DNA from: Armatimonadota bacterium
Lineage (GTDB): Bacteria; Armatimonadota; Fimbriimonadia; Fimbriimonadales; Fimbriimonadaceae
Reading direction: 5' to 3'
Length of the DNA stretch: 5,674 nt
NCBI GenBank assembly: GCA_023428805.1
Contig: JAEYWW010000194.1
Coordinates: forward strand, 1 to 5,674
Positions 1-5,430 of this stretch are shown here, in pieces (position 1 is the first letter of the stretch; every line of letters begins with the position of its first letter). A program made the translations under genes and the position numbers. The notes under the pieces are model-generated. The model was given only the letters and a program-made list of their open reading frames with translations. It ran no database searches and was not told where the DNA came from.

Positions 1-324
1 GCCGACATCAAGCAGAGTGCGCTGGGCGTGAGCCAGCAAACCATCGAGGAGCACACAGTTTATTCGGAAGCCGTAGCAATGGAAATGGCCGAAGGAGTGC
101 GGCAGAGGCTCAACTCGACTTGGGGAGTCGGCATCACCGGGGTTGCCGGGCCCGATGCCGATGGCAATGTTCCCGCCGGCAGCGTTTGGATCGCCCTTGC
201 GGGGGGTGGCAAAACCCATGTGGAGGCATTGAGGCTTCCCGGTTCGCGGGACGATGTCAGGAGGAGGTCTGTGATGGCCGCACTCAATCTCCTGAGAAAA
301 ACAATCGAAAGAAAATCGTCCTGA
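1..324 (+). CDS. cinA: CinA C-terminal domain (nicotinamide-nucleotide amidase), 5'-truncated
   Basis: The reading frame is open from base 1 and ends at TGA 322-324, giving 107 visible residues; the start lies left of the window. The peptide matches the C-terminal CinA/PncC family: a 'LGVSQQTIEEH' helix, then 'SEAVAMEMAEG', the signature 'GITGVAGPDADGN' glycine/proline loop, and 'PAGSVWIALA'. Members deamidate nicotinamide mononucleotide to nicotinate mononucleotide in pyridine nucleotide salvage, in the cytoplasm. The usual family text is HGAVSEEVA and TGIAGPxGG; here it reads HTVYSEAVA and TGVAGPDADGN, an ordinary variation. Whether the N-terminal MoCF-like domain of full CinA is present cannot be seen, so a stand-alone PncC is possible. 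rimO lies nearby, as in the rimO-pgsA-cinA-recA gene clusters of many bacteria. No convincing terminator follows. Confidence 0.9.
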   Translation, partial: ADIKQSALGVSQQTIEEHTVYSEAVAMEMAEGVRQRLNSTWGVGITGVAGPDADGNVPAGSVWIALAGGGKTHVEALRLPGSRDDVRRRSVMAALNLLRKTIERKSS

Positions 325-337
325 TCTCTCAGAAAAT

Positions 338-367
338 TTCGCAATCACCCCCGTGATGACCTAAACT
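338..367 (+). promoter_or_regulatory. Candidate promoter for the riboswitch/prepilin transcript
   Basis: TAAACT at 362-367 fits a TAnnnT -10 box, and would start RNA near 374, five bases before the first paired base of the riboswitch. TTCGCA at 338-343 is a poor -35 match at 18-bp spacing. The same heptamer CTAAACT occurs at 3821-3827 just before the M42 peptidase gene, which supports its being a promoter element in this genome. The placement is inferred, not measured. Confidence 0.35.
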
Positions 368-378
368 AACGCTGACAA

Positions 379-528
379 TTTGATTTGGTGAGGCCCGCTG
401 TCGTGGCGTGGCTGAAAATGGGGGAAGTCCGGTGAAATTCCGGCGCTGTGCCGCAACGGTGAAAGTCCGAATGCCCGCTCATCAAAGAAGCGTCCACCAC
501 CTGCGAGCTACGGGTGTCTCGGCAGGTG
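379..528 (+). promoter_or_regulatory. Cobalamin (B12) riboswitch, compact class-II-like
   Basis: The core carries the conserved cobalamin aptamer text in order: GGGGAA (421-426), P4 hairpin CCGG-TGAAATT-CCGG (429-443), the L5/P6 segment CCGCAACGG (451-459), and TCCGAATGCCCGC (466-478). P1 is TTTGAT 379-384 paired with ATCAAA 481-486, and GAG 390-392 pairs with CTC 478-480. P6 is CGG 457-459 with CCG 467-469. The peripheral P7-P12 arms of the large adenosylcobalamin type are absent, as in the short class-II (env8-like) aptamers, whose L4 loop is also TGAAATT. Downstream, CACCTGC 498-504 pairs with GCAGGTG 522-528 to form P13; its loop (CGG, 511-513) can pair with CCG 451-453 in L5, the expected kissing loop, though only 3 bp are clear. 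It lies directly before the prepilin gene in the same orientation. Ligand class and ON/OFF sense cannot be read from sequence alone. Confidence 0.87.
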
Positions 529-547
529 ACCTTGTGTCTGAGGTCAC
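526..547 (+). promoter_or_regulatory. Hairpin covering the prepilin ribosome binding site
   Basis: GTGACCT (526-532) is perfectly complementary to AGGTCAC (541-547), with an 8-nt loop. The stem buries the Shine-Dalgarno GAGGT (540-544), which sits 8 nt before the ATG at 553. Its first three bases, 526-528, are also the last three of the riboswitch P13 stem, so the two helices cannot both form completely. This is the likely expression platform, acting on translation initiation; no T-tract terminator is present between aptamer and gene. Confidence 0.55.
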
Positions 548-552
548 TGAAC

Positions 553-1335
553 ATGAAGCAGAAAGCGTTTACGCTCATCGAACTCTTGGTTGTCATCGCC
601 ATCATTGCGATTCTGGCCGCCATCCTTTTCCCGGTTTTCGCCCAGGCGAAAGCCGCCGCCAAAAAAACTCAATCCACCAGCAATCTCAAGCAGATTGGGC
701 TGGCCTGGAGCCTCTATTCGACCGATTACGACGACATGGTGATGCGTGTCCGAATCCCCGAAGGCGCCATCGTTCGGTATTGGTGGGGCTCCTTTGATGG
801 AGCCACTTTGGACCCCAAGGGAGGTTTGCTCCACCCCTACACAAAGAGCGAGGGAATCCAGAGCGATCCGGTCTTCCCGCGCACTTTGCGCACCGCTCTC
901 GGGCTGACGGGATATGGCTACAACTACAATTTCCTGAGCCCTTCCAGCTACGATCCCAGCACCTGGGAGGAGACTGCGCTGCCCCTCAGCTCCTCGCAGA
1001 TTGAGCAGCCGGCGGACACGATCTCATTTGCCAGCGCAGCTCGAATCAACAACTGGGATTTCGCCACTCCGACTTTGGAGGGCAACGCCTACATTGATCC
1101 TCCCTCCGCTGACTTTCCGGGGATTCACGGACGCCACAGCGGGCAGTCCGCCGTGCTCTGGTGCGACACCCATGTGAAGACGCTCAAGCCCTTTGTGAGG
1201 GCGGGCTCCTTCGGATATGGCTATGAGGGAGCAGACTTCCAGAGGAATCAACTGGGCGATCTGCTGGCTCCGAATTGTCCGATTGATTCGGCTTGCGAAG
1301 ACTTCTACTACGCCACGACAAAGCCGCAGACCTGA
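553..1335 (+). CDS. Prepilin-like protein with N-terminal cleavage/methylation motif and H-X9-D C-terminal motif
   Basis: The 260-residue product begins with a type IV pilin/pseudopilin N-terminus: leader MKQKA, then FTLIELL with the conserved Glu at residue 10 (Glu5 of the mature protein) and a hydrophobic helix to about residue 28. Prepilin peptidase would cut after Ala5; the usual residue is Gly, so this is a variant site. The sequence '[19 protein letters not shown]' and H195-X9-D205 near the end mark the H-X9-DG/DUF1559-type secreted proteins abundant in Armatimonadota and Planctomycetota, here with D-T instead of D-G. Three cysteines lie in the C-terminal part (204, 242, 248). The ATG at 553 is chosen over an in-frame GTG at 514 because it gives the canonical leader and has GAGGT upstream, whereas 514 lies in the P13 loop. 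The actual role (fibre subunit, pseudopilin or surface protein) is unknown. Its leader is a cobalamin riboswitch, so expression should respond to B12. Confidence 0.92.
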   Translation: MKQKAFTLIELLVVIAIIAILAAILFPVFAQAKAAAKKTQSTSNLKQIGLAWSLYSTDYDDMVMRVRIPEGAIVRYWWGSFDGATLDPKGGLLHPYTKSEGIQSDPVFPRTLRTALGLTGYGYNYNFLSPSSYDPSTWEETALPLSSSQIEQPADTISFASAARINNWDFATPTLEGNAYIDPPSADFPGIHGRHSGQSAVLWCDTHVKTLKPFVRAGSFGYGYEGADFQRNQLGDLLAPNCPIDSACEDFYYATTKPQT

Positions 1336-1338
1336 CGC

Positions 1339-2742
1339 CTACTGCGGTCGGCGTGCGGATGCCATCTGGAGCGGGATCATGGTGCGGCGTGCCTTTGGCG
1401 CGTCGCCCAAACTCCCGTAGAGGTCGTGCTCTTTTCCTTCGGAAACCATAACGTCCACAAGCTGTCCGGGTTGAACGTCGCCTTGGGCGTAAACCCATCC
1501 GTCGATTTCGGGAGCATCGCGGAACGATCGACCCGCCGCCCACCCGTCCTTGACTTCATCCACGAGGACCTGGATCGAACGCCCCTCCCAGGCGCGGTTC
1601 TTCTCCAGCGAGATCGACTGCTGAAGCCGCATGAGACGGTTGTAGCGTTCCTTCTTCACCTTCAAAGGAACCTGTTTTGGCATGTCGTGGGCGGGCGTTC
1701 CAGGTTCGCGGCTGAAGGTGAACGCCCCGACGCGATCCAAGCGCGCTTCGCGGGTGAAGTCGAGCATCGCCTTGAATTCCGCTTCCGTTTCTCCGGGGAA
1801 ACCGACGATGAAGGTGGTTCGGATGGCGGCATCGGGCATCGCGGCCCGGACTTTTTCGAACACGCGCAGGTATCGCTCGCCATCCCACGGACGCTTCATT
1901 CGTCGAAGCGCGTCGGCGTGGACGTGCTGAAGGGGAATGTCAATGTATGGCAGGACTTTGTCGAGAGTCGCCATCGCCTCAATCACTTCGTCGGTGAGGC
2001 GGTTGGGATAGAAGTAGAGCAGTCGAATCCACTCGATGCCGTCCACATTGTTCAACTCCCGAAGCATCTTGGGCAAGGTGAACTCGCGGTAGAGGTCATA
2101 GCCGTATTGCGTCACATCCTGGGCGATCAGGTTGATTTCTTTCGCGCCAGTCGCCGCCAGGTGCCGTGCTTCCTGCACAATGCGCTCAATTGGCTTGCTC
2201 TGGTGACCGCCGCGGAAGCTTGGAATCGTGCAGAAGGTGCATCGGTGGTCGCAGCCTTCGCTCACTTTGAGATAGGCGCTCCAAGGTCGTCCTGTTCGGG
2301 CGCGGGTGGGGACCTCCGCCCAACGGTGGTGCGGCGCGTCGATTTCGACCCGGGCTTCGTGGTGGGCGAAGGTGGTTCGGACAATCTCATCGAACCGTCC
2401 CATCTGCCCGACGCCCACATAGCGATCGGCACCGGGGGCCAGCCTTTCCAATTCTGCGCCCAGCCTTTGACTCAGACATCCAGCGACGATGACCCGCCCT
2501 GAACCCTTTTCGGCGACGGCTTTGCGGATTGCTTCGATGGATTCCCGCTTGGCGGCTTCGAGGAATCCGCAGGTGTTGATGATCGTGATGTCGGCATCCG
2601 CCGCGCCGTCAATGCTCAAACCTTGGGCGCGAAGAACACCGGCAATCTCCTCGCTGTCGACTTCGTTTTTGGCGCAGCCGAGCGTGATGATGCGGACGTT
2701 CTTGGGAGCCTCAGGCATGGGGAGTATCCGATTATGGAACAT
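1339..2742 (-). CDS. rimO: Ribosomal protein S12 methylthiotransferase RimO
   Basis: RimO is a cytoplasmic radical-SAM enzyme that adds a methylthio group to the conserved Asp of ribosomal protein S12. The 467-residue product shows the whole family architecture. The N-terminal UPF0004 domain has cluster ligands Cys23 (LGCAKNEVDSE), Cys58 (NTCGF) and Cys89 (AGCL). The radical-SAM motif Cys164-x3-Cys168-x2-Cys171 sits in SEGCDHRCTFCTIPSFRG. Then come LPYIDIPLQH and TTFIVGFPGETEAEF, and a C-terminal TRAM domain from about 385 to 445 with the RimO-specific APEIDG. CAKNEVDSE and the TRAM text separate it from MiaB. The start is uncertain: ATG at 2742 and ATG at 2718 (residue 9) are both possible, neither with a good Shine-Dalgarno; the conserved domain begins near residue 16. 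About 20 residues extend past the TRAM domain. It ends 3 nt from the convergent prepilin gene, with no terminator hairpin seen between. Confidence 0.96.
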   Translation of the reverse strand: MFHNRILPMPEAPKNVRIITLGCAKNEVDSEEIAGVLRAQGLSIDGAADADITIINTCGFLEAAKRESIEAIRKAVAEKGSGRVIVAGCLSQRLGAELERLAPGADRYVGVGQMGRFDEIVRTTFAHHEARVEIDAPHHRWAEVPTRARTGRPWSAYLKVSEGCDHRCTFCTIPSFRGGHQSKPIERIVQEARHLAATGAKEINLIAQDVTQYGYDLYREFTLPKMLRELNNVDGIEWIRLLYFYPNRLTDEVIEAMATLDKVLPYIDIPLQHVHADALRRMKRPWDGERYLRVFEKVRAAMPDAAIRTTFIVGFPGETEAEFKAMLDFTREARLDRVGAFTFSREPGTPAHDMPKQVPLKVKKERYNRLMRLQQSISLEKNRAWEGRSIQVLVDEVKDGWAAGRSFRDAPEIDGWVYAQGDVQPGQLVDVMVSEGKEHDLYGSLGDAPKARRTMIPLQMASARRPQ

Positions 2743-2751
2743 CGGGGCATT

Positions 2752-2812
2752 TGGGCCCCAGATTCGAACCTGCGGAACATCGGATGAGCCCGACTGCTCA
2801 AAATGAGTTGCA
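2752..2812 (-). pseudogene. Decayed tRNA-Met(CAT)-like remnant
   Basis: Read on the minus strand, the segment follows a bacterial tRNA-Met/Ile2 (CAT anticodon) almost in order: a D-arm-like ACTCATTTTGAG, then CAG, the anticodon arm GTCGG-GCTCAT-CCGAT with CAT, a short variable region GTTCC, the T-arm GCAGGTTCGAATC, and the 3' acceptor-like GGGGCCCA. It is not a working cloverleaf: the anticodon loop has 6 rather than 7 bases, the T stem is short by about one base and mispaired, the D loop lacks GG, and no 5' acceptor strand (GGGCCC-like) precedes it. A decayed gene, or the leftover of a tRNA-targeted integration, are the likeliest readings; chance resemblance is possible. It abuts the rimO start region. 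The comparison is from memory of tRNA consensus, not a covariance search. Confidence 0.42.
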
Positions 2813-2822
2813 CCTGTCAGTT

Positions 2823-2850
2823 TTGGCAGGATTCTTGCACCAGCAATTAT
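2823..2850 (+). promoter_or_regulatory. Promoter region of the PEP-CTERM gene (sigma-70- or sigma-54-type)
   Basis: Two overlapping readings exist. (1) TTGGCA (2823-2828), 16 bp, then AATTAT (2845-2850) gives a sigma-70-like site with RNA starting close to the ATG at 2857. (2) TGGCAGG (2824-2830)-ATTC-TTGCA (2835-2839) matches the sigma-54 -24/-12 consensus TGGCACG-N4-TTGCW at all but one defined base, with the GG and GC exactly 12 apart; RNA would then start near 2850. Either way the leader is at most about 7 nt. An imperfect inverted repeat, CCTGTCA 2813-2819 / TGGCAGG 2824-2830, and a direct repeat TTGCACC (2808-2814 and 2835-2841) overlap the site. Confidence 0.4.
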
Positions 2851-2856
2851 AAGAGC

Positions 2857-3738
2857 ATGAAAAAGTTTGTCTTTGTCGCGGCATCGGCCTTGGTCGCCTC
2901 CGCCGCATTCGCCGGGCCGTTTGGAGCGGCAGGCGACTACAACGTCTTCGTCGGAGAGAATTTCAACAGTTCCAACTCCGACACCGAAGGTCGGCTGGGC
3001 GCGGGTGGTTCAGTCACGCTGAACAACTACGATGTCGGTCTCGGCAATCCGGGCGGCCCTGTGTTGAGCGCGGGCACCGACTTGATCTTCAACAACGGCA
3101 CCGTTCGCGGTGATGCGTATTACGGTTCGAGCTACAGCGCGAACAACCTGAGCTACGCCAATGGCGGCGCTCCGATGCTCGGTTCTCCGATTGATGCCAA
3201 CGGCGCATATCAGAGCCTGGTCAGCCTTTCCGCATATATGTCTGGACTGCAGGCGAACGGGAGCACTTCGAAGCCCTACAGCACGATTCTGCTGCAGGGA
3301 AGCGACTCTGATCTGAACATCTTCGACTTGGATGCGAATATGCTCGGTGGAGCCAGCGACATCAACATCATCATCCCTGACGGAGCGTCGGCGGTTGTCA
3401 ATGTGTCGGGGTCCAGCGTGAACCTTCCGAACTTTGGCTACAACATCAATGGCAGCCAAGACCCGGAGAAATTCCGCAAGGTCATCTGGCACCTCAAGGA
3501 TGCGCAGACCGTTTCCATGAGTTCACTCAATGGAACTTTCTTTGCTCCGAACGCTGCGGTCCAGGGCAGCTACGGAGCGGTGAATGGTCAGTTCTTCGCG
3601 AAGAGCTTCGATGGCCACACCCAGTTCAACTGGCAATCCTACAACGGCACGGAGGCAGTTCCGGAGCCCGCGTCCATGATTGGTTTGATTGCGGGAATCG
3701 GCGCGCTCGCCGCCTTCCGACGCAAGAAGAAAGCCTGA
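2857..3738 (+). CDS. PEP-CTERM sorted surface protein with choice-of-anchor A domain
   Basis: The 293-residue product has an N-terminal signal peptide (MKKFVFVAASALVASAAFA, cut before Gly20). A choice-of-anchor A domain follows, recognised by FGAAGDYNVFVGENF and SDTEGRLGAGGSVTLNNYDVG (residues 22-61) and running to about 250. The C-terminus is a PEP-CTERM signal: VPEPAS at 268-273, a hydrophobic stretch, and a final RRKKKA. Proteins with this tail are exported by Sec, recognised by an exosortase in the inner membrane and cleaved for release or attachment to the extracellular matrix. The body is rich in Asn, Gly and Ser and has no cysteine, typical of such exopolymer-associated proteins; the biochemical role is unknown. 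The ATG at 2857 is preferred to the in-frame ATG at 2803 because only it starts with the lysine-rich signal peptide and the upstream bases contain the promoter. The Shine-Dalgarno is poor (AAGAG touching the start). No exosortase gene is in the window. Confidence 0.93.
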   Translation: MKKFVFVAASALVASAAFAGPFGAAGDYNVFVGENFNSSNSDTEGRLGAGGSVTLNNYDVGLGNPGGPVLSAGTDLIFNNGTVRGDAYYGSSYSANNLSYANGGAPMLGSPIDANGAYQSLVSLSAYMSGLQANGSTSKPYSTILLQGSDSDLNIFDLDANMLGGASDINIIIPDGASAVVNVSGSSVNLPNFGYNINGSQDPEKFRKVIWHLKDAQTVSMSSLNGTFFAPNAAVQGSYGAVNGQFFAKSFDGHTQFNWQSYNGTEAVPEPASMIGLIAGIGALAAFRRKKKA

Positions 3739-3752
3739 ATAGATGCACACAT

Positions 3753-3786
3753 AAAACGCCCTCCTCAGATAGAGGAGGGCGTTTTT
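3753..3786 (+). terminator. Rho-independent terminator after the PEP-CTERM gene
   Basis: CGCCCTCCTC (3757-3766) pairs perfectly with GAGGAGGGCG (3772-3781) over a 5-nt loop AGATA, a 10-bp GC-rich stem. Four A's before the stem pair with the start of the TTTTT tract at 3782-3786. It lies 14 nt after the stop codon and isolates the PEP-CTERM transcript from the M42 peptidase gene. Confidence 0.94.
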
Positions 3787-3821
3787 CTGCGGCCTCGTGG
3801 CGAAGCATGACCAGCCCAGGC

Positions 3822-3827
3822 TAAACT
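3822..3827 (+). promoter_or_regulatory. Candidate -10 box for leaderless M42 peptidase mRNA
   Basis: TAAACT fits TAnnnT and is followed by only six bases before the ATG at 3834, so transcription would begin at or next to the start codon. There is no Shine-Dalgarno before the ATG, and no recognisable -35 (the stretch around 3799-3804 is unremarkable). A strong terminator upstream means the gene needs its own promoter, which supports this reading. The same CTAAACT occurs at 361-367. Confidence 0.42.
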
Positions 3828-3833
3828 TCGCGC

Positions 3834-4883
3834 ATGGCTCGTTTTTCGATCTCAACGGACTATCTGATGACGGTCCTCGAAGACCTCATCAATACTCCCA
3901 GTCCGACCGGCGATACCGACTGGGCGGTGGGAATGGTCCAGAACGAGCTTGAGCTGATGGGTGTTCAAAACTACAAGACGACGAAGGGAGCATTGGTCGC
4001 CCATTACGAGGGATTCAGCCAGGCCCGGCCGCGAGCGATCACCGCGCATGTGGACACGCTCGGCGCGATGGTCGCCGAAGTCAAGCGGAACGGACGTCTG
4101 AGATTGAAGGCCCTCAACGGCGTCAACTGGCCGACTGTGGAGAGCGAGGGAGTGACGATTCGCACCCAATCCGAGCGCCAGTTCCGCGGTTCGATGGTTC
4201 TCGCCAATGGCGCGTCGCACGTCAACAAGGAGGCGGGCACCAAGGAGCGGACCGCCGAAACGCTCGAGGTTCGCATCGATGAGTCAACGAGCAGCGAAGA
4301 CGAGACGAGATTGCTGGGCATCGAAGTGGGTGACTACGTCTATTTCGATCCGCGATTTGAGCACAATCGAGATTCGGGCTACATCCGCTCGCGATTCCTG
4401 GACGACAAAGCGGGTGCGGCCTGCATCCTGGCGGCTCTGAAAGCCCTTGCCGACATTGGCGTGAGTCCAGTGCAGCGCACGCACATCCTCTTCAGCGTCC
4501 ACGAGGAAGTCGGGCATGGCGGAAACGATGGGCTTCCTGACGACCTTCAGGAGATGGTGGTCGTGGATATGGCCTGCATTGGGGATGGGCAGAATGGCAC
4601 GGAGCAGAATTGCTCCATCTGCCTCGCCGACTCCAGCGGCCCCTACAGCCGCGAACTGAGCGACCGGCTCCGCAGCCTTGCGAACTCCAATGGAATCGTC
4701 TTGAAGCCCGACACCTATCGCTACTATGGATCGGATGGATCAGCTTATTGGCGCATGGGCGGACTGGCTCAGATCGCGCTGATCGGCCCCGGGGTGGACA
4801 CCAGCCACGGCTACGAGCGCACTCACTTGGATGCGCTGCGCGATACGGCGGCTCTGCTTGCCGAGTATCTGGTTGAGGAATGA
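3834..4883 (+). CDS. M42 family metallopeptidase (aminopeptidase-like)
   Basis: The 349-residue protein carries the complete metal site of the M42 (glutamyl aminopeptidase/TET-like) family: His72-x-Asp74 in AHVDTLG, Asp190-Asp191 in FLDDKAG, catalytic Glu224 and metal ligand Glu225 in VHEEVGHGG, Asp245 in VVVDMA, and His331 in SHGYERTHLDAL. These enzymes are cytoplasmic dinuclear zinc or cobalt aminopeptidases that form large tetrahedral shells and trim peptides. The N-terminus (DYLMTVLEDLINTPSPTGDTD), the SRFLDDKAG and SHGYERTHLDAL text resemble the M42 peptidase linked to the N-acetylglutaminylglutamine amide (NAGGN) osmoprotectant locus, but no NAGGN synthesis gene is visible, so that link is not supported here. 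The ATG at 3834 gives the expected family N-terminus; it has no Shine-Dalgarno and is probably leaderless. The stop lies 1 nt from the convergent lipoprotein gene. Confidence 0.93.
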   Translation: MARFSISTDYLMTVLEDLINTPSPTGDTDWAVGMVQNELELMGVQNYKTTKGALVAHYEGFSQARPRAITAHVDTLGAMVAEVKRNGRLRLKALNGVNWPTVESEGVTIRTQSERQFRGSMVLANGASHVNKEAGTKERTAETLEVRIDESTSSEDETRLLGIEVGDYVYFDPRFEHNRDSGYIRSRFLDDKAGAACILAALKALADIGVSPVQRTHILFSVHEEVGHGGNDGLPDDLQEMVVVDMACIGDGQNGTEQNCSICLADSSGPYSRELSDRLRSLANSNGIVLKPDTYRYYGSDGSAYWRMGGLAQIALIGPGVDTSHGYERTHLDALRDTAALLAEYLVEE

Positions 4884-4884
4884 G

Positions 4885-5430
4885 CTAGCGGTCGTTGTAC
4901 GACACTGAGTAGTGGGTTTTGTTTTCTCGTCGACTGACGAAGATCACGTAGTTGCGCTTGCCCTTCGACCCCATGATCGTCTTGTGATCGGAGTTCTTGC
5001 TATCGGAACGGGTTTCGATTTGCTTCGCGAGGAACTCCGTCACTTTTTCGACCGGATCATCCGTGATTCGTTCGACCGATCCCGAGGCTTTGCCGCCGCG
5101 CAGAGTTTTGGAATCGAGTGAAGATGCCGCTTTCGTGGAACCCGGATAGAGCGCAATTCCCACTTCTGACTCATCCAGGAGCAGGTTGGTCGATGAAATG
5201 CTCGTATTGCCCTCGCCGTCAATTGCGGAATAAGTTCCCCCACCCTGATCGTCGCCGACAAAGCGCCCTCGTCCCCCATCGGAAGAGGTGACGCTTGTGT
5301 TATGTCCGTCCCCGATGATCGTCACGGTGTTCCCGTCACCATCTGTTCGCACTTCGGTGGACATCTCCGGGGTTTTTGCGCAGCCAGCGAAGACGAGCAG
5401 CATCCCAAAAGCTGGCCAAAACAGCTTCAA
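4885..5430 (-). CDS. Putative lipoprotein of unknown function
   Basis: I do not recognise this 181-residue protein as a named family. It begins with a lipoprotein signal peptide: MKLFWPAFGMLLVFAGC, with lipobox FAGC and lipidated Cys17, so it is probably membrane-anchored outside the cytoplasm. Residues about 28-83 are rich in Gly, Asp, Thr and Ser, with repeated short pieces (GDGNTVTI, GDGHNTSV, GEGNTSIS) that suggest a beta-rich repeat. The C-terminal half contains ESEVGIALYPGSTKA followed by VERITDDPVEKVTEFLAKQI and a basic end, similar to the 'GxxxYPGA ... kVxxFY' layout of small bacterial lipoproteins that I know only in general terms. The start is TTG at 5430: it has GAGG six bases upstream and overlaps the stop of the DUF1552 gene as TTGA. 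The only ATG nearby (residue 10) would destroy the signal peptide. It is co-transcribed with, and probably translationally coupled to, that gene. Confidence 0.83.
   Translation of the reverse strand: MKLFWPAFGMLLVFAGCAKTPEMSTEVRTDGDGNTVTIIGDGHNTSVTSSDGGRGRFVGDDQGGGTYSAIDGEGNTSISSTNLLLDESEVGIALYPGSTKAASSLDSKTLRGGKASGSVERITDDPVEKVTEFLAKQIETRSDSKNSDHKTIMGSKGKRNYVIFVSRRENKTHYSVSYNDR

Noticed and set aside
344..357. ATCAC-CCCC-GTGAT inverted repeat after cinA as a terminator
   Set aside because: The stem is only 5 bp, AT-containing and has no T-tract; it overlaps the proposed promoter spacer instead.
514..552. Earlier in-frame GTG start for the prepilin gene
   Set aside because: It lies in the loop of P13, lacks a binding site and would add 13 residues before a canonical prepilin leader.
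408..797. Open frame of 129 codons on the plus strand across the leader region
   Set aside because: It covers the riboswitch and then runs out of frame through the prepilin N-terminus; no protein similarity is visible.
1426..2502. Long open frame of 358 codons on the plus strand
   Set aside because: It lies wholly inside rimO on the opposite strand, has no recognisable domain, and rimO is complete and intact; the open frame is a by-product of GC-biased codon use.
2752..2812. Functional tRNA-Met gene on the minus strand
   Set aside because: The acceptor stem cannot be formed, the anticodon loop is short and the T stem is mispaired, so it is listed only as a remnant.
2803..2856. Earlier in-frame ATG for the PEP-CTERM protein
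   Set aside because: It would place 18 polar, cysteine-containing residues before a perfect signal peptide and would run through the promoter.
5401..5403. ATG start (residue 10) for the lipoprotein
   Set aside because: It would leave only seven residues before the lipobox cysteine; the TTG at 5430 has a binding site and the TTGA overlap.
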